24,089 bases of DNA from JANJTY01 sp038257155. GTDB lineage: Bacteria > Pseudomonadota > Gammaproteobacteria > Xanthomonadales > Xanthomonadaceae. The position numbers and the translations under genes are program-made. The notes under the pieces were generated by a model. The model had not been told where the DNA came from, searched no databases, and was given only the letters and a program-made list of their open reading frames with translations. The DNA is taken from the NCBI GenBank assembly GCA_038257155.1, contig JBBSJP010000061.1:1-24089 (forward strand), given 5' to 3'. Below are positions 1-6,675 of the stretch, piece by piece; the stretch's first letter is position 1, and each line of letters opens with the position of its first letter.

Positions 1-159
1 GAAAGTAACCAAAGAGAAGGGCACCCCGGATTTCCCGCCCCGCGCAAAGAGCGCGCGGGGTGCCCTGCGTTGCTCAGAATCCGTCGGCCGGCGCGAACTC
101 GGCCATCCATGGCCTCGGACATGCGCGCCTTTCCCCGCCGGTTTCTTCCGCTACTCGGC
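1..159 (+). repeat. Dispersed intergenic repeat, copy A (left edge at window start)
   Basis: The first 27 bases are an exact reverse complement of 557-583. Beyond that, blocks such as GGCCGGCGCGAACTCG, CATCCATG and ATGCGCGCCTT recur in the same order in the reverse complement of 424-583, with diverged DNA between them. This is an imperfect inverted repeat of about 160 bp. Elements of this look are, to my recollection, common between genes in Xanthomonadaceae and give rise to spurious ORF calls. No transposase is present. Confidence 0.7.
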
Positions 160-191
160 GGAAAATAAACGGGGATTTAGAGCCAACAGCT

Positions 192-226
192 AAAGAGCAA
201 AGAGCAAAGAGCAAAGAGCAAAGAGC
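192..226 (+). repeat. Five tandem copies of the heptamer AAAGAGC
   Basis: Five perfect, uninterrupted copies of AAAGAGC run from 192 to 226 and are followed by ATAAGC. This is a simple-sequence tract between the two inverted repeat copies. It is likely to vary in copy number by slippage. It is not in a gene, so phase variation of a protein is not implied. Confidence 0.9.
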
Positions 227-423
227 ATAAGCTTGCTTCGATCAATGCCGCGGCTTCGCTCGCTATGTCGAGTGTGTGGCATCGCTGCGCTCGCCACGTC
301 GCCAAGGTATCCGAAGCCAGAGCTGGCGCTGGCTCTGGCCGTGTTTGCGGTTGCTGTCGCGGCTGATCCGGCTGTTGCTGCTGCTCTTGCTGTTGATCTG
401 GGCTCCTGGGTCCCCATCGGCTC

Positions 424-583
424 GTGCCGAGCAGCGGAGCCAGGGCCGGGAGCAAGGCGCGCATGTTCGAGCACATGGATGTGCGAGTTCGCGCCGGCCC
501 GGTCATGGCGAGCAGCGCAGGGTACCGCGCGGGCCTCATCCGCGCGGCGCGAGACTGGGGTGCCCTTCTCTTTGGTTACTTTC
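424..583 (-). repeat. Dispersed intergenic repeat, copy B (inverted relative to copy A)
   Basis: Reverse-complement partner of 1-159. Perfect identity covers 557-583 against 1-27, then diverged blocks follow in the same order. Just outside copy B (584-610) is another partial palindrome around TCTCTTG and CAAGAGAAAG, which extends the inverted structure. Confidence 0.65.
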
Positions 584-791
584 TCTTGGGCAAGCAAGAG
601 AAAGTGACTCGTGGCCCCGGAGGGGCGCGAAAGCGTTTGATCTCGCTGTTGCTGTTGCTGTTGCTGTCGCTGCAACTTGCACAACACTCCGCAATGGCGG
701 ATCAAGATCCGCCCTCCAACAGCAACGAAAACCGTAGACCCCACCACCACGCAGTGTCAGGTCGAACTACGTCCATCAGGCCGATGCCAAA

Positions 792-1784
792 TCAACCCTC
801 TCGCAACCAGCGCGCAGCGTCGAGGGCGTAGTAGGTGAGAATCGCATCCGCCCCAGCCCGCTTGAATGACAGCAGCGCCTCCATCACACAGGCGCGCTCG
901 TCCAGCCAGCCGTTCTGCGCGGCCGCTTTGAGCATGGCGTACTCGCCGCTCACCTGGTAGGCAAAGGTCGGTACGCCGAAGGTGTCCTTAACGCGCCGAA
1001 CGATGTCGAGGTAGGGCATGCCCGGTTTGACCATCACCATGTCGGCGCCTTCGTCGATGTCGAGCGCGACTTCGCGCAGGGCCTCATCAGAATTGGCCGG
1101 GTCCATCTGGTAACTGTACTTGTTGCCCTTGCCGAGGCTGGCGGCCGAACCGACGGCGTCGCGAAACGGGCCGTAGAAGCTGGATGCGTACTTCGCGGCG
1201 TAGGACAGGATGCGGGTGTTGTAGTGTCTGGCTTCCTCCAGTGCCTGACGGATCTCACCGATGCGGCCGTCCATCATGTCTGATGGTGCGACGATGTCGG
1301 CGCCGGCCTCGGCATGCGACAGCGCCTGGCGCACCAGCACGTCGACGGTGGCATCGTTGACAATGTAACCGGCCGCATCCATCAGACCATCCTGGCCGTG
1401 GCTGGTGAACGGATCCAGCGCGACGTCGGTGATCACGCCCAGATCAGGCAGGCGCTGTTTGAGCGCACGCACTGCGCGCTGCGCCAGTCCCTGCGGATTG
1501 AAAGCCTCGCTTGCGTCTTCGCTTTTCGACTCGGGCGCTGTGACAGGAAAAATCGCGACCGCAGGAATTCCCAGCGTATGCGCCTGCTCGGCGAGCAGCA
1601 GGAGGCGGTCAATGGAAAGCCGCTGCACGCCGGGCATCGAGCCAACGTCGATCGTGACCTGCTCACCTTCGCAGACGAACAGCGGCAGGATCAGGTCGTC
1701 GACTGTCAACCGGTGCTCGCGTGTCAGGCGACGAGAGAAGTCGCTCGCCCGCAGGCGCCGCGGACGGGACAGGGGAAAGCTCAT
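792..1784 (-). CDS. hemB: Delta-aminolevulinic acid dehydratase (porphobilinogen synthase) HemB
   Basis: Condenses two 5-aminolevulinate molecules to porphobilinogen, the first common step of tetrapyrrole synthesis, in the cytosol. The 330-residue product has the normal family length. Both active-site lysines are visible: K198 in SYAAKYASSFYG and the Schiff-base K253 in MVKPGMPYLD. The stretch that holds three zinc-binding cysteines in the E. coli type reads DVALDPFTSHGQDG here, so A122, D124 and D132 replace them. This matches the Pseudomonas-type, magnesium-dependent enzymes without the catalytic zinc. The ATG at 1784 is preceded by GGAG with a 7-nt spacer. It is the last gene of a minus-strand operon, 24 nt behind the chorismatase gene. 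Confidence 0.97.
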   Translation of the reverse strand: MSFPLSRPRRLRASDFSRRLTREHRLTVDDLILPLFVCEGEQVTIDVGSMPGVQRLSIDRLLLLAEQAHTLGIPAVAIFPVTAPESKSEDASEAFNPQGLAQRAVRALKQRLPDLGVITDVALDPFTSHGQDGLMDAAGYIVNDATVDVLVRQALSHAEAGADIVAPSDMMDGRIGEIRQALEEARHYNTRILSYAAKYASSFYGPFRDAVGSAASLGKGNKYSYQMDPANSDEALREVALDIDEGADMVMVKPGMPYLDIVRRVKDTFGVPTFAYQVSGEYAMLKAAAQNGWLDERACVMEALLSFKRAGADAILTYYALDAARWLREG

Positions 1785-1808
1785 GCGAATTCTCCAGGCA
1801 GGGTTGGC

Positions 1809-2819
1809 TCAGGCATGGAACCCATCAATCTCGACACGCAGCTCGCGCCGGCAAATGTCTGCCGCCAACAGCAGTCGTGGCGTCGTGTCGGGCAGGAGTT
1901 TGGCAAGCTCGCGCTGCAGGGCAGCAACATCCTGCGCGTCGCGCACATAGACCTTCAGCAGACTCGACTCGCCCAGCGCGTCGGGCAAGGCATCGCGCCG
2001 CAGACGCGCCGACTGCAGCAGGCTGGCGAAATTGCGGAACGTCTCCTGCACCTGGGCAACGATGTCGTCGGCGTGCAGCGATGCATGCCCCACCACGCTG
2101 GCCGTACCGGACAACAGCAAGGGGATGCCCGCCGATGCCGCCAGGGTAGCGCGCGAAAAGCTGGGCGGCTGGGGCCCGTATTGGCGCGGGTAGTGATAGG
2201 CCGCGACCTGGCGCGGATTCTCGATGTTGGCACCGGCATGCTGGCCTGCGAGCCAGTAGATTCGCAGTACGCGCTGGCCATCGCGCACCCCGATCGCGGT
2301 GGCGGCAGGATAATTGTCCAGGCGGCCCTGCATGCCGCGCGCGCGTCCGAGGCAGAAGCGCCGGTAGCGTTCGCAGTCGCCATCGCCCGCGGTAATCGCG
2401 TCGATGTAATTCCAGCTTCTGAGCAACTGTGGCTGTGGCCCGGCACCAATGAAGTCGAGCATCGTCTGGTAGCCCGCTTCGGCGGCTGCCTCGATGCCGT
2501 CGAAGTCGGCTTCGGCCAACGCGAGCGAGCCGAACGACAGGGTGCTGTCGCGCGCCCAGTTCAATGCCCCGACGCGGCCCGTTTCAACCGGACCGGCTAC
2601 GCGCCACACTTCAAAACCCGGGTTTGGCAGAAACGGTTCCAAACCGATATTGAAGTAGCGTGGATCGGCATGCGTGGCGGGGGCGCTTGCGCCAAAGCCA
2701 ATCACCGCCAGAACCTGCGTCTCGGCCAGCAGTGCGTCCAACTCACCAACGCTATAGCTCGCCCGCAGCTGCGCCGCAGCCGGGACGGCGCTTGCGGCAT
2801 CCACCCGCACTGCGCTCAT
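1809..2819 (-). CDS. xanB2: XanB2-like chorismatase (hydroxybenzoate synthase)
   Basis: Related to FkbO, Hyg5 and XanB2 chorismatases, once labelled pteridine-dependent dioxygenase-like. In Xanthomonas XanB2 splits chorismate to 3- and 4-hydroxybenzoate: 3-HBA feeds xanthomonadin pigment and 4-HBA feeds ubiquinone. The product is 336 residues, the usual family size. It ends in a CRRELRVEIDG stretch whose Glu (about E330) sits where the family keeps a C-terminal catalytic Glu. I chose the ATG at 2819 because it overlaps the upstream stop as ATGA, a classic coupling signal; a longer frame would run 25 codons into the upstream gene. Identification rests on overall recognition plus context (halogenase, ACP, dehydratases). 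Whether it makes 3-HBA, 4-HBA or both cannot be read from sequence. Confidence 0.88.
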   Translation of the reverse strand: MSAVRVDAASAVPAAAQLRASYSVGELDALLAETQVLAVIGFGASAPATHADPRYFNIGLEPFLPNPGFEVWRVAGPVETGRVGALNWARDSTLSFGSLALAEADFDGIEAAAEAGYQTMLDFIGAGPQPQLLRSWNYIDAITAGDGDCERYRRFCLGRARGMQGRLDNYPAATAIGVRDGQRVLRIYWLAGQHAGANIENPRQVAAYHYPRQYGPQPPSFSRATLAASAGIPLLLSGTASVVGHASLHADDIVAQVQETFRNFASLLQSARLRRDALPDALGESSLLKVYVRDAQDVAALQRELAKLLPDTTPRLLLAADICRRELRVEIDGFHA

Positions 2820-4195
2820 GAGCCGGCTCCCGCGCCCGGCTGCAGGGTTTCGTCGCCAAACTCCACGGCCACCTGGCGCTTGCGTCGCCACCATCCCGCA
2901 AGCGCCCGCGGCGCCAGGCGCAGCGCGGTCAGCGCGTAGGCAATGCGAAACAGGCGCAGGCGCCTGATCACGGCGGGATTGTCGAACACGTCACCGGCCA
3001 GCATCGAAATGACCGCCTGTTCGATCTGCCAGCGATTGCTGGGCCGGTTGAACAGGCGCTGCATCACCGGGGTGGTGAAGCGGTAGATGAACCAGGAGAA
3101 GTGCTTCAGTCCGCGGGTGATGCGGCGTTGCATATGCGCCTGCAGCGCAGCCTCTCGGGCCGGCTCGCGCAGCGCGCCATCGACGACTTCAGCGGCCTGT
3201 TCGGCGCTGTTCATGCCCAGATAGACTCCCGAGGAAAACACCGGATCGATGAAGGCATAGGCGTCACCCACCATCACCCAGCCCGGGCCGCTCATGCGGC
3301 TGCAGGTATAGGAGTAGTTGCCCGTCACGTGCACCGGCGCGACCCGCTCGGCCGCCAGCATGCGCGCCTGGACCAGCGGCTCCGACGCCAGCGTGCGCAT
3401 CAGAAAGGCCTCGCTGTCGCCGCGGCGGGTTTTCAGGTACTCGGGAAAACAGACTGCGCCGATGCTCATCACGTCATCGGGCAGCGGGATCAGCCACAAC
3501 CAGCCGTGCGCGAATCGCTGCACAGTAATGTTTCCGGCGTCCTCTCCCTGGCGCCGGGTGACACCGCGGAAATGGCTGAAGATTGCCGCCGATTGGTGCA
3601 GCCGGTTCTTCTGCTTGAGCTTGAGGCGGCTGCCCAGCAGGGTGTCGCGGCCACTGGCATCCACCAGGTAGCGCGGCTGGAACTGCAGCTCGCCCCTTGG
3701 ACCTCGTGCCTGCACGGTGACCTGGCCCTGCGCATCCCAGTTGACCGTTTCGACCGCAACCTGCTCACGGGCGTCCACGCCGCTGGCGCGGCCGTTCTCG
3801 AACAGGATCTGGTCGAACTGCTCGCGTTTGACCTGGAAGGCGTATCCGAAGCGCGCCTGCAGGGCACGCGCAAAGGAAAACGTATTGAAGTGCTGCGCGT
3901 CGATAGGAAAGTCGGCGCCAGACTTGTGGATGCCGATGGCTCGAACCTGCTCCAGCACGCCCAGGCGCTCCAGGATTGGCAGATTCATCGGCAGCAGCGA
4001 TTCACCAATGTGGAAGCGGGGATGCTGCGACTTCTCCAACTGCACCACCTTCCAGCCCTGGCGCGCCAGCAAGGCAGCGGCGGTCGAGCCGGCAGGGCCG
4101 CCGCCAACTACCAGCACGTCGGGACGTTCGACGCAGCCTGCACGCTCGGATGCTTCGCTTGCCACGATGTCGCCCTGCTCCTGATGGTGGTTCAT
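2816..4195 (-). CDS. FAD-dependent oxidoreductase, halogenase-like, of aryl polyene/xanthomonadin locus
   Basis: A 459-residue flavoprotein. The N-terminal dinucleotide-binding motif GGGPAG is at residues 31-36, GES at 64-66, and a second FAD motif GDAYAFIDP around 310-318. Two features recall flavin-dependent halogenases: a lysine in KSGADF (K91), like the catalytic lysine context of phenol and pyrrole halogenases, and WLWLIP (232-237), which fits the WxWxIP signature. Xanthomonadins are brominated aryl polyenes, so a brominase role is plausible. The wider family also contains geranylgeranyl reductase-like and hydroxylating enzymes, so halogenation is an inference. The start at 4195 leaves a 36-codon upstream extension out, because that would run through the divergent promoter region. 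It is first in the operon and coupled to the chorismatase by ATGA. Confidence 0.82.
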   Translation of the reverse strand: MNHHQEQGDIVASEASERAGCVERPDVLVVGGGPAGSTAAALLARQGWKVVQLEKSQHPRFHIGESLLPMNLPILERLGVLEQVRAIGIHKSGADFPIDAQHFNTFSFARALQARFGYAFQVKREQFDQILFENGRASGVDAREQVAVETVNWDAQGQVTVQARGPRGELQFQPRYLVDASGRDTLLGSRLKLKQKNRLHQSAAIFSHFRGVTRRQGEDAGNITVQRFAHGWLWLIPLPDDVMSIGAVCFPEYLKTRRGDSEAFLMRTLASEPLVQARMLAAERVAPVHVTGNYSYTCSRMSGPGWVMVGDAYAFIDPVFSSGVYLGMNSAEQAAEVVDGALREPAREAALQAHMQRRITRGLKHFSWFIYRFTTPVMQRLFNRPSNRWQIEQAVISMLAGDVFDNPAVIRRLRLFRIAYALTALRLAPRALAGWWRRKRQVAVEFGDETLQPGAGAGS

Positions 4196-4437
4196 AGCCT
4201 GTCGAGCGAGCCGCCGAGCGGCGCATGGCGCCAACCGTCCGCAGGCTGGTCCATACCCTGCCGGGGTCGGCTCGAAACGTAGGCTGGGGCGCGCATGATA
4301 CACTCCGCGCCCGCTGCGACTGGGGGTTCGCGGCCTGCCGCGTGGCTTTGGCCACGACTAAAGGCCTGCCTCCATCCGCACCATCCCTCTTCATCCATCA
4401 TTGCCAGCACCTGCTGGCCCACCAACGGCTTTCTGCC
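4196..4437. promoter_or_regulatory. Divergent promoter region between the two pigment operons
   Basis: These 242 bp separate the minus-strand halogenase-chorismatase-hemB operon from the plus-strand ACP operon, so both promoters should lie here. On the minus strand TATCAT (4300-4295) is a 5/6 match to a sigma-70 -10 box, but no good -35 sits 17 bp upstream. On the plus strand CATGAT (4294-4299) is a weaker candidate at nearly the same place. A short hairpin, CGTGGC-TTTG-GCCACG, lies at 4341-4356 in the ACP leader. The assignment is by layout; exact boxes are uncertain. Confidence 0.45.
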
Positions 4438-4707
4438 ATGTCCGAACAAACTGCTGCCGAACGCGAGCTTGCTGAACTCATGGTTGAGGCGCTCAACATC
4501 GAGTCAACCACCGCAGACGCGATAGATCCCGAAGCGCCGCTGTTCGGCGACGGCTTGGGCCTGGATTCGATCGACGCGCTGGAGTTGGCACTGGCGATCT
4601 CCAAGCGCTATGGATTCCAGCTGCGCTCCGACAATGATGACAACCGACGCATTTTTGCCAATCTGCGCGCACTGGCCGCGCACGTCGAACAGCATCGCGC
4701 CGCCTGA
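4438..4707 (+). CDS. Acyl carrier protein of aryl polyene synthesis
   Basis: An 89-residue acidic carrier protein. The phosphopantetheine site is S44 in GLGLDSIDALEL, a textbook ACP helix-II motif. It should carry the hydroxybenzoyl starter or the growing polyene chain as a thioester; the counterpart in Xanthomonas is XanC and in E. coli aryl polyene clusters ApeE or ApeF. The ATG at 4438 is chosen because the homologous region begins with the following residues; the open frame continues upstream into the divergent promoter region. No clear Shine-Dalgarno precedes it. It is first in a plus-strand operon. The 99 nt before the next gene hold a GCCGCAC/GTGCGGC inverted repeat (4728-4734 and 4766-4772), which may form an mRNA stem. 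Confidence 0.93.
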   Translation: MSEQTAAERELAELMVEALNIESTTADAIDPEAPLFGDGLGLDSIDALELALAISKRYGFQLRSDNDDNRRIFANLRALAAHVEQHRAA

Positions 4708-4806
4708 GGCCGCCCGCGTCACGCAGGGCCGCACCGCTCGAATCCAGCAGCCAGGCCCGTATTCCGTGCGGCTTGAGCGTCCCGTCCGCCCCGTTTCGGC
4801 CCTCTG

Positions 4807-5133
4807 ATGAGCGACACTTTCCAGCAGCCTTTGCGCATCGCCGTCGACCACCCCTGCCTTGCCGGGCACTTCCCGGGGAATCCGGTGGTGCCGGGCGTGC
4901 TGTTGCTGGAAAACGTGCTGCGGGCCGCGGAAAGCTGGCTGGGCCGGGAGTACTCGAGCCTGCGCCTGCCACAGGTCAAGTTCCTGCAGCCACTGCTGCC
5001 GGGGCAGGACGCGGTGATCGAATTGCAGCGCATGGCTGCGGCCGCCAGCACGAACAAGCGCGAGCGCTTCCGCTTTCGCATCGAACGTGAGGGCGTGCTG
5101 TTGGCCAGCGGCGAGCTGGAACCTGCCGAATGA
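4807..5133 (+). CDS. ApeI-like hotdog 3-hydroxyacyl-ACP dehydratase
   Basis: A 108-residue single-hotdog protein with the FabA/FabZ-type sequence HFPGNPVVPGVLLLE. H21 and E35 are the likely catalytic pair. It would dehydrate the 3-hydroxy intermediate in each round of polyene extension. In studied aryl polyene systems ApeI works with a second, divergent hotdog protein, ApeP; an ApeP-like gene closes this same operon. It is shorter than housekeeping FabZ (about 150 residues), as expected for ApeI-like proteins. The start is the ATG at 4807; no strong ribosome-binding site is visible. It overlaps the next gene as ATGA. Confidence 0.87.
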   Translation: MSDTFQQPLRIAVDHPCLAGHFPGNPVVPGVLLLENVLRAAESWLGREYSSLRLPQVKFLQPLLPGQDAVIELQRMAAAASTNKRERFRFRIEREGVLLASGELEPAE

Positions 5134-6095
5134 ACTGGAAAGAGCGCCCGGAAGGTGGCGGCCGCTTCGCCCTCGGACTCATCATCGGCATCGCCCGCTT
5201 CGGCGGACGCGGCCTGGCCCGTCTCCTGCTTTATCCAATCACCCTGTATTTCCTACTGGTGCGTGGCCCAGAGCGGCGCGCATCGCGCGCCTACCTGACC
5301 CGGGTCTTCGGCCGGCCCGCCGGGATTCTGCAGGTCGCCCGCCACATCCATTGTTTCGCCGCTACCATCCTTGATCGGGTGTTCCTGCTGTCCGAGCACT
5401 TCCGCCGCTTCGAACTCAACGTCCACGGCGTGGAAGTCGCCCATCAGGCCATGGATTGCGGCCATGGGGTGATCCTGCTCGGCTCCCACCTGGGCAGCTT
5501 CGAGGCGCTGCGTGTGCTGTCGCAGACGCGTCCCGACATCAGCGTGCGGGTGGTGCTGGACAAGGGCCAGAACCCCGCCATCACGCAGCTGCTGGAAGCC
5601 CTGAATCCGGGCATCGCCCGTACCGTGATCGATGCCGGGCAGGGTGGCACCGACATTGTCCTGGCAATCCAGGAGGCCGTATCGGAAGGCGCCCTGGTAG
5701 GCCTGCTGGGCGATCGTGCGCGCCCCGGCGAAGCCTCCATCGACTGCCAATTCCTGGGTTCACCCGCGCCGTTTCCCACCGCACCGATCCTGATCGCCTC
5801 GGCCCTGCATATTCCTGTGGTGTTGTGCTTCGGGCTGTATCGTGGCCGTCGCCGCTACGACCTGCATTTCGAGCTGTTCAGCGAAGGCTTGAACATACCC
5901 CGTCAGCATCGACGCGAGATGTTGGCCGAGCACATGCAGCGCTACGCCGATCGCCTGGCGCACTATGTGCGTCTGGCGCCATACAACTGGTTCAATTTCT
6001 ACGACTTCTGGCAGCACGATGCGAACACGCGCAACAAGGATGACCGGACTGCTCGCGGGCCTGCTGCTGGTCAGCGCGACAGCGCGCGCGACTGA
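5130..6095 (+). CDS. LpxL/HtrB-type lipid acyltransferase of aryl polyene locus
   Basis: A 321-residue member of the lysophospholipid/lipid A acyltransferase family. The acyltransferase motif is seen as HLGSFE (H120 to E125, an HX4E form of HX4D/E). Hydrophobic stretches near residues 13-44 suggest inner-membrane anchoring. In aryl polyene loci such enzymes are thought to transfer the finished polyene from ACP to a lipid or glycolipid acceptor, here perhaps one made with the GT2 enzyme encoded at 20375-21160. The ATG overlaps the stop of the dehydratase gene (ATGA). The last 77 nt overlap the next gene. The acceptor cannot be deduced. Confidence 0.85.
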   Translation: MNWKERPEGGGRFALGLIIGIARFGGRGLARLLLYPITLYFLLVRGPERRASRAYLTRVFGRPAGILQVARHIHCFAATILDRVFLLSEHFRRFELNVHGVEVAHQAMDCGHGVILLGSHLGSFEALRVLSQTRPDISVRVVLDKGQNPAITQLLEALNPGIARTVIDAGQGGTDIVLAIQEAVSEGALVGLLGDRARPGEASIDCQFLGSPAPFPTAPILIASALHIPVVLCFGLYRGRRRYDLHFELFSEGLNIPRQHRREMLAEHMQRYADRLAHYVRLAPYNWFNFYDFWQHDANTRNKDDRTARGPAAGQRDSARD

Positions 6096-6675
6096 CAGCC
6101 GCGCAGCGCTGGATGCCCTGCTGCTTCAACTCGCGCGACCCGCTCCCAACGCCACCGCCTTTGCCGAACAACGCGAATCGGCCCTGCTCAGCGAGCCGCT
6201 GCTGCTGCGCGGTTTGCTGCGTCAGCCGGATTCCGACACCCTGGTGCGCGAGGTCGAGACGCCTTACGTCGAGCGCAGCACGATCCGCGCCGAGCGCGTG
6301 GTGGTGGAGCGCGCCGACGGCAGCTCGCGCCGTTTCGCGCTGCGCAATGCACCGGAGCTGGCCGCGTTGCTGGACAGCTTCCGCGCCATGCTGGGCGGTG
6401 ACCGCAGCCTGCTGGAGCGCCATTACCGCACCGAATTGCGTGGTCAGACGGATGCGAATTGGCAGCTTGATCTGATACCGCTCAACACCCGCCAGCAGCG
6501 CCGCATTGCCATGGTTCGGCTGTTTGGGCGGGTCGACGAGCTGACCTGCATGCAGATCGTGCAGGGCGATGGCGGCAGCAGCCGCATGCTGCTGGGCGAG
6601 GCCGCGAGTTCGACCACGGACGATGCGCTCGATGCGGCGATGGCCGCGCATTGCCGCCAGCCTGCCGACGAATGA
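6019..6675 (+). CDS. LolA-like periplasmic protein of aryl polyene locus
   Basis: A 218-residue predicted exported protein. A basic N-terminus, a hydrophobic core and ARA before TDS (cleavage about residue 24) form a signal peptide. The mature part matches the general pattern of LolA-family proteins found in aryl polyene clusters, which sit next to an MMPL exporter and probably shuttle a lipidic product across the periplasm. Similarity is weak by eye, so the name leans on context. The ATG at 6019 gives the better charged n-region; the ATG at 6040 also leaves a signal peptide. Either start overlaps the acyltransferase end (77 or 56 nt). The stop overlaps the next start as ATGA. Confidence 0.72.
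   Translation: MRTRATRMTGLLAGLLLVSATARATDSRAALDALLLQLARPAPNATAFAEQRESALLSEPLLLRGLLRQPDSDTLVREVETPYVERSTIRAERVVVERADGSSRRFALRNAPELAALLDSFRAMLGGDRSLLERHYRTELRGQTDANWQLDLIPLNTRQQRRIAMVRLFGRVDELTCMQIVQGDGGSSRMLLGEAASSTTDDALDAAMAAHCRQPADE

Larger units (their letters stand above)
1..791. other. Long non-coding, repeat-rich interval downstream of hemB
   Basis: No credible gene is visible in this stretch. Open frames exist on both strands, but their translations are low-complexity (runs of Q, L and A) and overlap each other and the repeats. The interval holds two inverted copies of a roughly 160-bp element (1-159 and 424-583), five tandem copies of a heptamer (192-226), and CTG/TTG-rich triplet tracts near 366-396 and 645-680. 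It lies past the 3' end of hemB. I see no clear terminator hairpin with a T-run next to the hemB stop. The left edge is cut by the window. Confidence 0.7.

Noticed and set aside
645..680. CTGTTG triplet tracts as a possible CRISPR or regulatory array
   Set aside because: The units are contiguous short repeats with no unique spacers, so this is a simple-sequence tract.
190..750. 186-codon minus-strand frame with Q-rich and KVTKEKGTP-like translation
   Set aside because: It is a translation of the dispersed repeats and the heptamer tract; similar spurious frames are familiar from Xanthomonadaceae genomes.
1314..2939. 541-codon open frame on the plus strand
   Set aside because: Antisense to hemB and the chorismatase gene; both real genes have clear motifs and coupled starts.
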